From assembly GCF_963678635.1 (NCBI RefSeq), contig NC_087065.1, forward strand, positions 38,157,888 to 38,221,887: a DNA stretch of 64,000 nt, in the 5' to 3' direction. Below the pieces are notes generated by a model, which did no database searches, was not told the origin of the DNA, and was given only the letters and a program-made list of their open reading frames with translations. Origin of the DNA: Symsagittifera roscoffensis (taxonomy: Eukaryota > Xenacoelomorpha > Acoela > Convolutidae). The position numbers were made by a program, and so were the translations under genes. Numbering within the stretch: position 1 is the stretch's first letter; the number at the start of each line of letters is the position of its first letter. Shown in pieces: positions 36,875-49,329 of the stretch.

Positions 36875-37540
36875 GGAATCGAGTGTTTTAGTACAAACCT
36901 TCTTTTTTTCCAAACTAAGTCGCAAATATTGGTGCCACTTTTTGGGCACCTTTACAGTTTTTCATAGCATGTGCTTTGACATTCGAATAGCAATAATTTA
37001 ACACAATTGATGCATCTTAGTTTCATCAAATGAACCGTAAAAAAATTAGTTTCAAAGAACATAACAATTGCAAAACTTGATTTCAAAAATTTTCTAACTC
37101 AGTATGTCTCGCAATTTTTTGAAACGCATAATTTATACATAATATGAATTTATGTTTGTAATTTGTTACAAGCAAAGTTGTCGTAGATGCCTTTAGTTTG
37201 TTATATTCCAAATTTTTACTTGCAAAATTGAGTTTATTTGTATTTGCGCTATTTTTGCTAAAAAGCATTCGCAACTTATTAGCATATGTAGCTGCTTTGT
37301 TCGCGTCTGGTAATTGTCGATTGTCAAGCTTGCGTGGCTGAGTGGATAGCGCGTGAGACTCAAAATCTCTTGATTACAATAGGTAGCAGTTTCGAATGTT
37401 TTACGTAGCCGAGTTTTTGCTAAATCAAGGCTTATTTCTGCCTTTTCTGATGTCACTTGATAGAGCCGCTTTTTGGTCGTATTCTTGCAAGTGTTTGCGA
37501 AGCATAGCTTCGCTTCTGTTTCAATTTTTTTCGCCACTGT
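36875..37540 (+). repeat. Interspersed repeat family R1 with tRNA-like core, second full copy
   Basis: The 5' block (ttagtacaaaccttctttttttcc) at about 36890 and the tail tgtttgcgaagcatagcttcg at about 37493 match the 14.8-kb copy. The tRNA-like segment (tgcgtggctgagtggatagc, then gcagtttcgaatg) is at 37330-37413. It contains extra AT-rich DNA between blocks. Confidence 0.55.
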
Positions 37541-37554
37541 CTACTAAATGTGTT

Positions 37555-37724
37555 TTTCATTGAATTTGCCTGCGGCGCAAAATTTTTGGTCAAAATAGGT
37601 TCTTTAGAGTGTTCTGGGAGCGCTTAGAAAATCAGTTCGGTCGACCTAATTGAGGTCGACAAAACTTTTGAATTTTTTTTCGAAAATCCGCCCCCCGCGA
37701 AAAAATCCAAGATCCGCCCCGCTC
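37555..37724 (+). mobile_element. hAT-type MITE, right-end fragment
   Basis: Shares ttgcctgcggcgcaaaattt-like and gaaaatccgcccccc blocks and ends aagatccgccccg, like the right side of the 36435-36770 copy. The left part is missing. Confidence 0.6.
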
Positions 37725-39219
37725 TTTTTATACCCGAGTTGAGGTTAGCTAATTAAGTTCTAGTTTTGATGTTAACCTCTGTCGGCCCCAGTAATAATTT
37801 GCTAGCCGCGACCTGATTTTCAAGTCACAAAAGTCTGTTCAGAAAGTCGCGGAACAAGCAAACTCGATCGCAAAAATCCGGACTTTGCAAATTTTATTGA
37901 TCGCAAACGTCTGAACAAACCAAAATTTGGTCGCGAAAGTCTGGATATAAAATGCGGGCATCAACCCGGTCATAATGCACTTAAACACGTGCAACTTGCA
38001 TTCAATAACAGGATTCTCTAGATCATTTATCTAGCTTTTCTGCATATTTTTCCTCAAAGTTTTTGCAATAATACTGACCTTTTTTGTCAATCATTATTCT
38101 AAATACATGACAGATTTACCGGGTTGTTGGTGAGCCGATGTAAAATAAACCATTTTTTGACGTTAAGCGGCATTTTTTTGATTCATTATTGGGTAAAGCT
38201 AGCAATTTTTTTTTGCTTCTGTTAAGGTTTTAGGTTTCCTGATTTATGTGCAATATTGGCAGTGATTGAAGATTATCCACAATCAGTGCATTTTGGGTTG
38301 AAATTTTTTGTGCTCATCAGTTTTTTCAAAATCCTGGAAAAAAGAATTTGATAGTTGTTAGTATTTATTTTAATCTCAATCTTAGACCCAAATTCGTCTT
38401 CAAGCCTTTTTGATGCCGCCAATAAGTACCCGATAAGATAAACTTATATATAGTTTTGCTTAGAGTTTGTTTTCAATTAGGCAATTCTCAAGTTTGTTCC
38501 ATATCTGACTTATTCATTTTTCAACTTTCTTAAAACTAATTTAAAATAATTGATCTTCAAGAAGTGAAAGCAAAGCGAGTTCAGAAAAATTTGTTTTTTC
38601 CTTTTTTGATCTTGAGAAACAATCGCACGACTTGTAACAATCGCATTTTCGCAACAATCACAGAACTTATATTTATTAATCGCAAACTCATTATTCATTT
38701 AGCGTCTGAAACAATTTTAGCAGCATCAGAAAAGTTTGGCATCATCAGCCATGTAAATAAACTTTTTGTTGTTCTCAACGTTCTTAGAAGTGAGAAAGAT
38801 CTGTGTGATAGATTATGGACGGGATTTTTTCCACGAAATTCAAGTTAGCTCAAAAAATCTAGAAAAAATTGTCTGTTAATTATCATATTCGTGTTTTTTT
38901 AGTCGTCCAGAAGAGGATAAAGGGGGACGGACTTTGCCAACCTTTTTTTCAAAGTTTGATCACAATAATTTTGGGCGTTTGATTTCCCTTCATAAAAGCG
39001 CGTTTTGAAAATTATTACGTCGATGGGCCAAAATTGGATAGCAAAAAATAGTACCAAAGGGGGTCGAAAAGAAAACTTCTCTCCTATAATAGAAGAAAAA
39101 AAGAACTGCGGATAAATTATTTATTGATTTTTTTTTCATATACCTTTTCTTTTTGAAAGTTTGCCATGATATCTGTGGTCAGATAAGTTTTTCCTGCTGT
39201 GCTTGGGAACCTGGCAATT

Positions 39220-39232
39220 ATTTGCTTCTAGA
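39220..39232 (+). promoter_or_regulatory. 3' splice acceptor 1 nt upstream of the GPCR ATG
   Basis: atttgcttctag ends at 39231. As with LZIC, the start codon directly follows an acceptor, which suggests SL trans-splicing or a 5'UTR intron. Confidence 0.55.
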
Positions 39233-39538
39233 ATGAATTCGACTGAGGCTAGTCTCGAAGTTCTCGACGTCATCCACAACAAAGATGACGTGACCAAGGA
39301 CTCGTTCGACTGGGACAAAGCTACCCATTATGTCTATGCAGTGGTATGTGTGGGCTCTATTATTGGAATTGGACTCAACCTTCTCTGTTTCAAGACCTCT
39401 CTCTCCATGCCCAGGGCCAAATCGGTCGCCTCCATCCTCATGCGACATCTCGCTTTCTGGGACTCGGCTGCTCTCGTCAATAACTTGGTCGGACATGGAA
39501 TTGGACGCATCCTGGGCACTGGATGGATTTGTAAACAG
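39233..39538 (+). CDS. Rhodopsin-family GPCR, first coding exon (N-terminus to start of TM3)
   Basis: 102 codons in phase 0. The ATG at 39233 follows acceptor gcttctag by 1 nt. A longer reading from a TTG at 39203 runs through this acceptor and is rejected. The short acidic N-terminus has an N-glycosylation site (N2-S-T). TM1 is about residues 34-55 (ends GIGLNLL, holding the conserved N1.50). TM2 is about residues 66-89 (LAFWDSA, conserved D2.50). WIC near the end fits the TM3 disulphide cysteine. Donor gtcggt follows CAG at 39538. The pattern suits a class A peptide receptor; the ligand is unknown. No later exon was found, and the 200-N gap lies 120 bp downstream. The exon is richer in GC than its surroundings. 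Confidence 0.75.
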
Positions 39539-39657
39539 GTCGGTGACTAATTTAGTTATAACTTTGCAAGATGAAACTTTCATGCCGTGCGATAGTTAAA
39601 AGTTCTGTAATTTGTAAATTTGTCTGATTTTGAATAATTAATTTTTTTCTTTAATAA

Positions 39658-39857
39658 NNNNNNNNNNNNNNNNNNNNNNNNNNNNNNNNNNNNNNNNNNN
39701 NNNNNNNNNNNNNNNNNNNNNNNNNNNNNNNNNNNNNNNNNNNNNNNNNNNNNNNNNNNNNNNNNNNNNNNNNNNNNNNNNNNNNNNNNNNNNNNNNNNN
39801 NNNNNNNNNNNNNNNNNNNNNNNNNNNNNNNNNNNNNNNNNNNNNNNNNNNNNNNNN
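39658..39857. other. Assembly gap (200 N)
   Basis: Exactly 200 N, a conventional placeholder, so the true distance is unknown. GPCR exon 2 may be hidden here. Confidence 0.99.
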
Positions 39858-41029
39858 GCCTTAATGCATGTCCGGGAACAGGACTCTTGGCTCGCATTAT
39901 ATTGTGGTATAACAAAAAAATAGAACAGTAGAAGTCGCTCACTGCTGAAAAAGTATAATTTTGCACCCATCATAAGTTCTATTGCAAAAAAGTGAAAAGG
40001 CAAAAAAATCCTTCTACAATCACGTGGCATAGAAGTTGCAACTAAGACTTTCAACGAGCAAATGCACGATTTAATTCTTCCCGTTTTTCGACTCTCTCTG
40101 CGACTATTTAAGATTCAGGGCATTTTCATCAGATGCTATGTGAAACTATTTGAAAACACTTAGGCGGGCCGTATTTTAAGAAATTTTGTTTTGAAGGCAA
40201 AAAATAGCAAGTATGTCATAATTAATTTCAGAGGTGCTCTTGCTGTAAGAACTTCCTCGCCAACAATATAAGGAATAAGATTTTATGGAGACTCAAAATG
40301 GTTTTTGGGAAGGTGATGAGCTTCACTTAAAGCAAACTTAGGACAAATTAAAGAATTGAAAATAATATTTGGCAAAAAAATGATAAAATAATTATGAATA
40401 TCAAATTAAACCATTAAAAGAGCTGTTCCAGCAAAATTTTTTGGAAAAATTAGTGCCCGATCCCTGCGCAAGAGTTTCATTAGCACTTATGTTGACTCTA
40501 AATTTCTTCCAACTCTCTGGTAAAAACTCCAAAAATTTTTCAGTTTTTATGTCAAAACAGTTATGATTGTTTTTCGACAAGAGACCAATTCTTTTATTTG
40601 TCGTATTGGAACATTAAAACTATAAATTCAAAACCTGCGATAATGTTTTCACAGCAAGAACAACTCTGAATCTAGTTATAATATACTGGATATTTTGCGC
40701 CTTTGAAAAAAATCTCTCAATTTTTGGCCCGGCTAAGTCCTGCCGAATAGTTTTACCTAACATCTGTCCAAACGTTCATGTCCCGTGTCTGTAGTTCATC
40801 TCGACACTGAAAATTTTTTTGAAAATTTTCAACATTGACCAAACTTGGATTAAAACGACTGATATGTTTTGGCTTTTATAATTTATTGTTTGGAGGGAAA
40901 AAAATTAAAACATAAACGTACAATCGAATTGAAATTTCCTTTCTATTTTGGTGTCGGACAAAATTTAAAATTTCGAATAAATAGACTTTTAAATCAAATA
41001 AAGGACCATACTTTAAAGGCATTGTAGTG

Positions 41030-43290
41030 TAATCTAGTTCTCTAATCAGTGATTATGTAAATTTAATGGTAATTACGATTTAATTACGTAAATTTTGTTA
41101 ATGCCAATTGGAAACCCATAATAATTTGATAGTAAACGAAAACCGATATATGTCTTAGTGGAACAAAAAAAACGTCTTTTTGTCTTTTGGGAAATTATGG
41201 CGACGAATTTGCTTTGCGCGCGGAGAGTAAACAAATTGAAACAGTTTGCAAAAGTTCTAGTTTTAAATTAAGATTCTAAATTAAGTTCTGGTGACTTGTT
41301 AGGTTGTAGATTTTCATGCCTCCCTGAAAAAATGTTAGCCCACCAAGCCCTGATGGTTGGAGTTTTTTCAATTCGTTTTTAATTTACAGCACACAAGTTG
41401 ATTACAAAAATAAAGTGTAAAAGGTTATCATAATGAAATTAAAATCATCTATATATTTTTTTTGCATTTGTTGACTTCAAACAGTTTACTGTGAACTGTT
41501 CTCACCGAAGTAAGTGTAAATTATAAGAATAAAATTCCACAACATTTTTAGTATCAAAACCAAAAGCGGAAATCCGATTGCCCTTTACTTTGACAAACTT
41601 TCAAACAAAAGTGTGAAAAATACATATGTAAACAGAAAACAAACGATGCCTTTCGCATCAGTTTAGGCAGAATTCGGAGTGTTTGAGTTCGAATGTTTTC
41701 TCAAATTGATTATTTCAAGGCACATAAAATAGCAAAAACTTTTGTGTCGTGAAAATTGTTTCTACATTTTGAATTTAGGCACTGAAACCTCCAAATTCCA
41801 TGAAACCATTCAATCAAATTCAATGTTCATAATTTTCATTTTTTTGTAATGGAAAACCGGATCAAAAATACATCTATTATAACCAATTCTGAAAGTTTTG
41901 TTGCTTATAAGATTTAATTACTATTTGGGTTATTTAAGCGAAACAATTGTAAACCAAAATTAGATCACCATTGTTTGTCATTTTTAAAAAACAAGAATTT
42001 TTACAAACTTGTAGATAAATTTTTCAAGTCAGTATATTTTTTCCATTATTCCAACTTTAAAGGATGTAGTGGTACTTTTAATTCGGGTTTTTTCTTTGGA
42101 GTAGCTTTGTCTTTTTGTCAGCTACAAACTGTTGTTATCGTCACTCTAAATCATTTAAGTTGTTTGTTATACTAGGCGATGAAAAAATTACCGATTTAAC
42201 CACCTTGCGATAGTTATTGCGTGCCAACTTTTGTACTGATTGCGTATTCTTACAAATGATAGAGTATGCAGTGAAAGATTCCTGCTAAAAATCAAGTAAA
42301 ATTGAATCAAATAAAATTAAGTTGGTTAATCTGGTGTGAAACAAGACGATGAGGTATCTAAGATGCAAACAAAACAAATCAAGAAAAAAAGAGTAAAGTT
42401 TTTTAAATACCGGGCAATCTGAACATTCAGTGTTTTTTCTATTCGGAGTTCATCAAGTTCCTAAAACAATGGACTAACGGTACAGAAGTAGAACTGAAAT
42501 TTGAAGGCAGGCCTCATGGGTATGGAATGTCGAAGAGTATCAAAAAATTGAGAAACAAATTGAAACTAAATCAAACAAAAATAAAAAGTTTTTTTTCTAC
42601 AATGAGTTTTGTAACTTGCCCAAATTTTTAAAAGTTTCTATAGTTTTAAATTAAAATTGATGTCACGTCAAAACTTTTGTTTATTGCTGCCCTTTATACA
42701 AATTGTTTGTTTTCAGTGCCTTTCGACTAAAAATTGTAATGTCATCCAATTTAAAGGGTGGGAAAATAAGTGGAATTGTATTGTACTTTGTATGACCCAA
42801 TTTAAGGGGTGTGACAAAAAAAGAAAATAAGTTGCAATGACACAAGTGGTTGGCTGTGATGAGAGTTTTGGAGCAGTTAAGTACCATTGATGTTTGAAAT
42901 AGAAGGTATTTTACAAAAAAAATTACAAATAAATCACATTATAATATGTAGGTGTTAAGTTGCTGAAATAATTTATTTATCCTATTTTGTTTGTTTTCTG
43001 TCAAATTTCAATTTTTAACTTTCAATTGTTCAAGGAAATTTTCATACAATCTGAATAAAATTTTTCAACCGGGAAAATTTTTCGTTAAGCTCCAGGGATT
43101 AGTGATGATTGCCAATTCGACCAGTTGACGATAACTGCTTCCAGCGCAATGCTCAGTTTTCAGTTTTTCATCAACGGATAAGGTAGCGAAACAATTCGGC
43201 TGTCGTATGTGTTCATATTCACTCGATTTCAATTTATCTTCGTTTCCGCTGTTAGTGTTGGGGAAATCCTGTAGGAAATACAGCCGTTGG
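41030..43290 (+). repeat. Old segmental duplication, copy 1
   Basis: Aligns in order, with many small indels, to 44390-47490. Anchors include gaaaaccgatatatgtctta (41134 against 44473), aaaattaccgatttaaccac (42184 against 45863) and aatgtcatccaatttaaagg (42738 against 46450). The shared source is unknown and seems non-coding. Confidence 0.6.
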
Positions 43291-43296
43291 CCGAAT

Positions 43297-43488
43297 GAGT
43301 ACTGCGTAAATTTCGCATAGCAAGCGTACAGCTTACTCGATTTCTTGCAAGCGTGAGCTGTAAGGGGCAAAGGGGAAAAATTTAGGGGCAAGGAAAGAAG
43401 TTGACGAAATGGTTTTGCAATTTGAAAAAAATTAGGTTCAGAAATCGAGTAGGCTGTACGCTTGCTATGCGAAATTTGCGCAGTACTC
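43297..43488. repeat. Inverted repeat with 48-nt arms and 96-nt spacer
   Basis: Arm 43297-43344 (gagtactgcgtaaatttcgc...) is the reverse complement of 43441-43488 with about three mismatches. The spacer is A/G-rich (ggggcaaaggggaaaaattt). Confidence 0.85.
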
Positions 43489-43756
43489 GAAGCCAAACAA
43501 AAATTAAAAGGAAAAAAAATCCTTTTTGAAATATTTTAAATTGATTGTAACTAATTTTTAAACTTGATTAAAACAAGGATTTATGATCGTTTATGTAATT
43601 TAAAATGTAATTTAAAATGTAATTCATAATGTAATTTAAAAGCAACATTGAGTCGATTATATTGAAAAAATTTAATCGGCAAAAACCCACCAAAAATATT
43701 TTTTTCACTTTTCTTAGATACGGGTCGACCAAATTGCGATTGATTTAACTTATTTT

Positions 43757-44223
43757 TGTTGTACCGACTTTCAAGAAAAGTGACAAAAAATTTGTGCTCG
43801 GATGATTTTTTCTTCAGGCAAATTTAGTTTTCTTAACTAGCCATTTTTAACTAGCTATTAACGCGTGATCGGACTTTTAATCCAACTTAGAAATCGTTTC
43901 AAATTGGTTAGAGCAGGCTATTTGCCATAATTGTTTTGTTGTTAGAAGCGAAGTTTTTCGTTTTGTACTTTATATATTTCGTTAATTTTATACGTTGTAA
44001 CTTTTTTTAAGTTTCTACTTTTTTCTTTGTACTGATTATTTTTTCTTTAAATGTTCATTTTTTTGAGAAAAAAATCATCAATTTTTATAAGACAAACACA
44101 GCTTCATGAAAAATTTCTAAGAAAAATAATGAGGCATTATTTAATTAATCATAATTAATTATTCATAAGGAAAAACTTATCAGGCAGTCGAAACATTCGG
44201 GGCTTCGCCCTGATACGAACAAT
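43757..44223 (+). mobile_element. HINE-like element, diverged
   Basis: Diverged start (gttgtaccgactttcaag), AT-rich middle, and the typical 3' end with cagtcgaaacattcggggct and hairpin, tail mutated (cgaacaattt). Lies between the two duplication copies. Confidence 0.6.
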
Positions 44224-44744
44224 TTGGAATGATTTATCTCTGTACAATATCTTCCATTTGTTAGTGTAGCCTAATTTGAAACTTTAAAACACAACCGAAT
44301 ACAAAGACATTTCTTATTTCCGTCTGAATTTTGTGGGAGCTAAAACTAATTCAATTATCGTAAATAAAAGCAGAGTGGTTCGACGTGTTTTCTATTCATG
44401 GAGATAATCAGCAAATCAGCGGTAATTGTGTTGCCAATGTCATACGGAAACCGGCATTTGTTTGATATAAATCGAAAACTGATTAATGTCACAGCGGAAA
44501 AAATGACGTCTCTTTGTTTCATGCACAATTAAGGCACCGGTCTTTTGCTTTGGCGCGGAGATTCGAGAAACCAAAGCAGTTTTGCAGGATTTCTAGTTAT
44601 ATTTTAAGTTTCACCTATGGAGGCGTTCTAGGCTGGCTTGTTGAATTGTACATTTTCAAACCTCCTAGAAAAAATGTTTCCCACCATATTCTTATAGTTG
44701 ATTAATTCTAAAAACTTTTTTAATACAATCTTGAGCTTTACAGT

Positions 44745-45236
44745 CAGGGTTGCGTAAAAATATATTGCGGTCAAAATATATTGCAATATAATATATTACA
44801 ATAGTTGATTGTCAGCTTTCACACAATACAATAATTGATTGTCCTGTCGACAATATAGTGTAACAATATGATCAAAGCATGCAAACACCGCAACTGCCAG
44901 TGATTGGCCGGAAGTGTTGCTGACGCAAATTGACTCATTTCAGCCATCACTTGGTTTCAGAGCACAGCCATGCCTTAAGCCTTTGACTGCACTCCCCACA
45001 CGAGCAAACAAGTTGCGAATTTCTATTTCACCGTTTTTGGGACATTTCTGTTGTGGACAAAAAAATTACGCGTGGTTGATTGTTTTAATTCACAGTGTTA
45101 GCCAAAAAAAATTTTTCTCAAAGCATCCGCCAATTAATTTCAATTATTGCAATAATTGATTGGCAGTGTAGAACCAATACAATATATTGGGTAACGGGTA
45201 CACAATAGTATTGCAATATATTATTACGCATCCCTG
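44745..45236 (+). mobile_element. hAT-type MITE with 8-bp target duplication (second family)
   Basis: Termini cagggttgcgtaaaaatata and, inverted, cagggatgcgtaataatata. Flanked by tttacagt at 44737-44744 and 45237-45244. The subterminal regions are rich in caatata/tatattg. The homologous site in duplication copy 1 (near 41390) reads tttacagcacac without insertion. 492 bp with no intact ORF. Confidence 0.88.
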
Positions 45237-46529
45237 TTTACAGTACACAAACTAATTGCAAATCAAATGACAGATAAAATTTATAATTAATTTAGTTAAT
45301 TAAGATTAAGTGCATTTACCGACTCCAAGTAATTTCAGTTATATGACTAATGCCAAAGTAAAAAGAAGTCACTAGAACAAAAATGCAACAAGAATACTGG
45401 GATCAAAGCAAAAGCTGTATTCGGATTGCCCTTTAATTTGTCAAAGTTTCAAGAAAAGTGTGAAAAAAAGGGTAGGAAATTAAAAAGCTATACAGTTTAC
45501 ATCAGTTTAAACATGATTTGGTGTGTACAAATTTGAATCATTTCTTGTCGCTCATAATTTAACAGAAACTGATCAGGGGTAAAAGTTTTTCAAAATTTGA
45601 GCTAATGGCTTTAATACTTTCCAAATGTCATTACAAGCGTCTATATCATCTTTTTAACTGATTAGTATCGGCTTTCATTGTTTCAGTTTTCTTGAAGAAT
45701 TTAATGGTATTTATCACTCGGGCTTTCTCCTCATGATTTTCTCTTTCTAACAAGCAGTTGCTGACGAAAATTTTTTAATAAGTTTTTCACCTGAAATTTA
45801 TTGTTGCCAATTATCGTCAACTACTTAACTTTCATTAGTGTTTTGTTACGCTAAGCGGTTTGAAAATTACCGATTCAACCAACTTACGTGCCAACTTCAG
45901 AATTAAGTGCGTTATAATTGATTGATAGTGTATGAAGAATTCGGAGTGAAATATCACTCAAAACGGAGGCAGCTCAAGTTAAGTTTGTTACAATGGTGTG
46001 AATAAAAAAGCAAAACACGCACGTTGATATTGCGTATGAGAGGGGAGTAACTAACAGGCCCAAAACAATCAAGAATGAACGTAGGATACGAAAATGGCAG
46101 TCGCAATATTTTGGGTTTTCTCTGTTAAACATTCGCTGGTCTGAAAATATTTCACTCACAGTACGAAAGTGGAGTTAAGAGTTGAAGGCAGGCTGCAGTT
46201 TTTCGAATGTTGATGAGTAACAAAAAAATAAGCTGATTCTAATAAAAATACAAATTAACAAATTTTTTACCTCAAAACCAGTTCAATCGATTTCCTGTGA
46301 ATTAATATTTTGTTTTGGCCACTTTCTTCATAATTGTTTAATTGTAAATTAAAAATTATATCAAGTTGACACTTTCTCGAGACCTTTTTGGCCTATTGAT
46401 GCCCTTGATATATTGTTCCTTTCTCTAGTGCCTTTTTATGTAGATTTTAATGTCACCCAATTTGAAGGGTGTGAAAATAAGTGATGTTTCAAATAGAGAG
46501 TTCTATTTAAAGAAAATTTGAAACTAAAA

Positions 46530-47073
46530 CAAGACTGCTCGTATCAGGGCGCAGCCCTGATTGTTCCGACTGCCTTTTAAGTTTTATGGAGCAGCAGTAA
46601 TAACGTAAAAAAATTAAATGAAATAAAATAAAATGAAAAGTTTTTTTTTCTAAAATTTGAAATTTTTTATGAAAATCATCCCCCACACGCCATATAAAAA
46701 ACAAAAAGATAATTTTAGTTCCTTGTGACAAATCAATTATGGCAAATCAGCTTCGTTCAACCAATTTGGAACAATTTATAAGAGGGATTAAATCTCCCCT
46801 TACGCGTTAATAGCGCGAATTATATCGCGCGTTAATTGTCCCAAATTGGTCAAAATGGCCAAAATGGCAATCTTTAAACCCTCATAACTTTACGAAAAAT
46901 GATCACAGGTGAAATATCTTTTCAAATTAAAGCTCAAGACAACAATACCTTTTGAATGATAAAAAAAAATTCCGTCAAAAATGGCTAGTTAAAAAGTCGA
47001 AATTTGTCTGAAGAAAAAAAAACCCACCCCGAGCACAAATATTCCGTTACTTTCGTATCGAAAGTCGGAACAA
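46530..47073 (-). mobile_element. HINE-like element, near full length
   Basis: Reverse orientation: caagactgctcgtatcaggg at the low end and cgaaagtcggaacaa at the high end. The hairpins are nearly intact, so this is a young copy. Confidence 0.7.
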
Positions 47074-49129
47074 CAAATCGCATCAAAATGTGTTGGTGGT
47101 ACATTTTGAGGCAAATTTATTTCTCCTTCTTGTTGAATTAACAGTACTCTGAGAAAAGTATAAAACAATTGTCCTCTCTGCATTTTTTCTGTCAAATTTG
47201 CCATCATCTATTTACGGAAAATTTGATACATTTTGAAAAAAATGTATTAGTTAACTCAAACGCTTAGAATAAAACTTGTCACAAGCTAGATTTTTAGTTG
47301 AGCTCTGAGAATTTGGGAATATTGCCATTTCGACTAATTAGGAATAATTACTTCGAGCGTACTGCCCAATTTTTTAATCATCGGGTAGCTTAGATAGCAA
47401 AGTGATCCGGTTGTTCTATTTGTTCATGTCCATATGGGTGCTAAGTCAACTTCATATCCGCCGTTAATCATTTTTGACGTGCTAGCGTGATGACAGCTTC
47501 TGGTAATATCCATTTAATCACCAGTTTGATTGCACTGTGCTGACATTTATTATCATTCTCTGGTGAGCTTGTTAATTAGATAACACAGATACTTATAACC
47601 ACTTGCCCCAAAAAAATATACATAAATTGCGCAAAAAAACATGCAAAATAATGAATGAAAAAAAGACGGAAGTAAAAAAAATTCCCAAAAAAACTAGGTT
47701 GGAAAATAACTTGACAAAAGATGAAAAGTCACGGCTACAAAACTTGATATATGAATCGGATGAAGTCAAAATCAGCCCTAAAAATCAGAAACAAAGGCGG
47801 AAAAGTTTTGGTCGAAATAAGTTGAGCCGAAAACAATACTGTTGTCATTGAAAATTTCAAAAACTTTAAAAAAATTTGCGACCCATCCAAACTGAAACAC
47901 ATTACAATACACGGATATGTTTCGCCCTCAAAATTACGCAAAATAAATTGAGTAAGTCGATATAAAATAAAATGAAACTAATTGAATATTTAAAGGAAAA
48001 ACTTAAAAAACGAAAAAAATCTAAATCAGACATGATAAATTCACAAATTTGTGAAATTTCAGTTATACTAAGAAATGTTCTAGGAACAAACCCATGCTTA
48101 AAACAGTCATCTAAAAAAATTCTACCAGATCTGAAGTAAATAGCATTTAAAAAACTAGAACGAAAACCACGAACGAAAACCACGAACAAAAACCACGAAA
48201 AAAAACTGAGAAAACTTTTTGAAAAGATAATTACAACCTGAAACGAGCATGAATCAGTTACTACTTAAGTGATAGTACTTTTATTTGAGTTTTTAAAAAT
48301 CTGAGCTTGCAAGAAGTGAAGATCTAGAAGTGAAAATCGCCTGTGTCTAGTGCCCGATTGCAATTCGTTGGGGGCACAGTAGCCTAACAGGGCACACGCC
48401 TAACAAATTTCTGCGTCTTAATTTTGCTTATCTACCAACTCAGCGTTGCCGGTGGAATTCGACAACAACAAAGGACAGCAACTGAGCAATCACGTGACCT
48501 CTTTTTGTATCTAGGAGATCAAGGCCAAGAGAAACTTTTAAATCGGCAGCCTCTTTTTAATCTCTTGCTAATATGGTATTCGTTAGTGCTGTACATCTTA
48601 GGGAAGCAGTTTAAAGAAACGCCGTGATGAAGTTTAACAATTGCTTTCAATCATAATTAGCGAGATGTTAAAATCTTACAAAATGTAAGCGAGGATCATC
48701 ATACCAAAGAACTAAAATTTTTTAAAAAAAATCTGGACGTAGATAACGCTGTAGTTGCAACCAGAATTTAGCTGTATGCTCAGCAGTAGGAATTACAGGC
48801 CTTTTTATATTTAAGAAACTCTTTTTATAATTTGAAAGTAGCTGTGGATTGAAACTGATCTTAAAAGAACAGTCAGATGCAATGCTTCAACCAGAGCTAG
48901 AAGAGACGGATGTAGGGGAGGAACTGGGGGAGTTGTCATTGTTTCAACACAAAATCGTAAGGTGGACCGTAGGTGACAACAATCATCGGTGGAGCTCAAT
49001 GTCGGTTATGTCTTACTGTCCTTCGGGCATGGGAAAACTGATGGATAAAGAATCGCAGGCCCAGAAATTCCTATTGAGATTGACAACAAGTGGACCACAG
49101 TTTGGAGAGGTTATGAGTTATGACTGGAG

Positions 49130-49320
49130 TGTAACTCATAGAGTAATTTCGGATAGGGTACACCGTCTGCTCGTCACGCTATCTTATTTTCGGCCGGATA
49201 GATTCGTGCAACTTCTTAGTCTAATACCGATCCTAATCTTACTCTTATACTATCTAGTCTCAGGTTGTTTAACTAGTCTCTGCTAGGCTCAATAGATCTA
49301 GGGTATACTGGTTTATTGCG
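49130..49320 (+). repeat. Dispersed repeat shared with 32.94-33.12 kb
   Basis: See 32937-33120. It lies at the outer edge of the large retroelement, but the G-poor composition typical of that element does not extend here, so it is probably separate from it. Confidence 0.6.
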
Positions 49321-49329
49321 GCTGCTGAA

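Larger units (their letters stand above)
24760..39220. other. Gene-poor stretch between the Kunitz-like gene and the GPCR exon
   Basis: Repeats described separately account for much of it: hAT-type MITEs (25453, 36435, 37555), an exact direct repeat (27134/27536), HINE-like copies (28610-31313, 35160), a hairpin (32596), a repeat shared with 49.1 kb (32937), a C-rich array (33930) and R1 (36875). A minus-strand frame of 81 codons at 31263-31508 is unusually rich in charged residues but has no recognisable domain or matching splice sites. Confidence 0.5.
44390..47490 (+). repeat. Old segmental duplication, copy 2, with two later insertions
   Basis: Counterpart of 41030-43290. It is longer because a hAT MITE (44745-45236) and a HINE-like element (46530-47073) inserted after the duplication. 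Confidence 0.6.
39858..49129. other. Gene-free stretch downstream of the GPCR exon
   Basis: Consists mainly of the old duplication (41030-43290 and 44390-47490), HINE-like copies, a hAT MITE and AT-rich unique DNA. No exon with convincing coding features or splice sites was found. Confidence 0.45.

Noticed and set aside
39580-40054. Two minus-strand frames across the gap
   Set aside because: Open only because they read through N.
43065-43496. 143-codon minus-strand frame
   Set aside because: Runs through the inverted repeat, and the duplicated counterpart at 47230-47480 does not keep it open.
48849-49286. 145-codon plus-strand frame
   Set aside because: The opening codon is TTG, the composition is not coding-like, and the end is a dispersed repeat. 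No domain seen.
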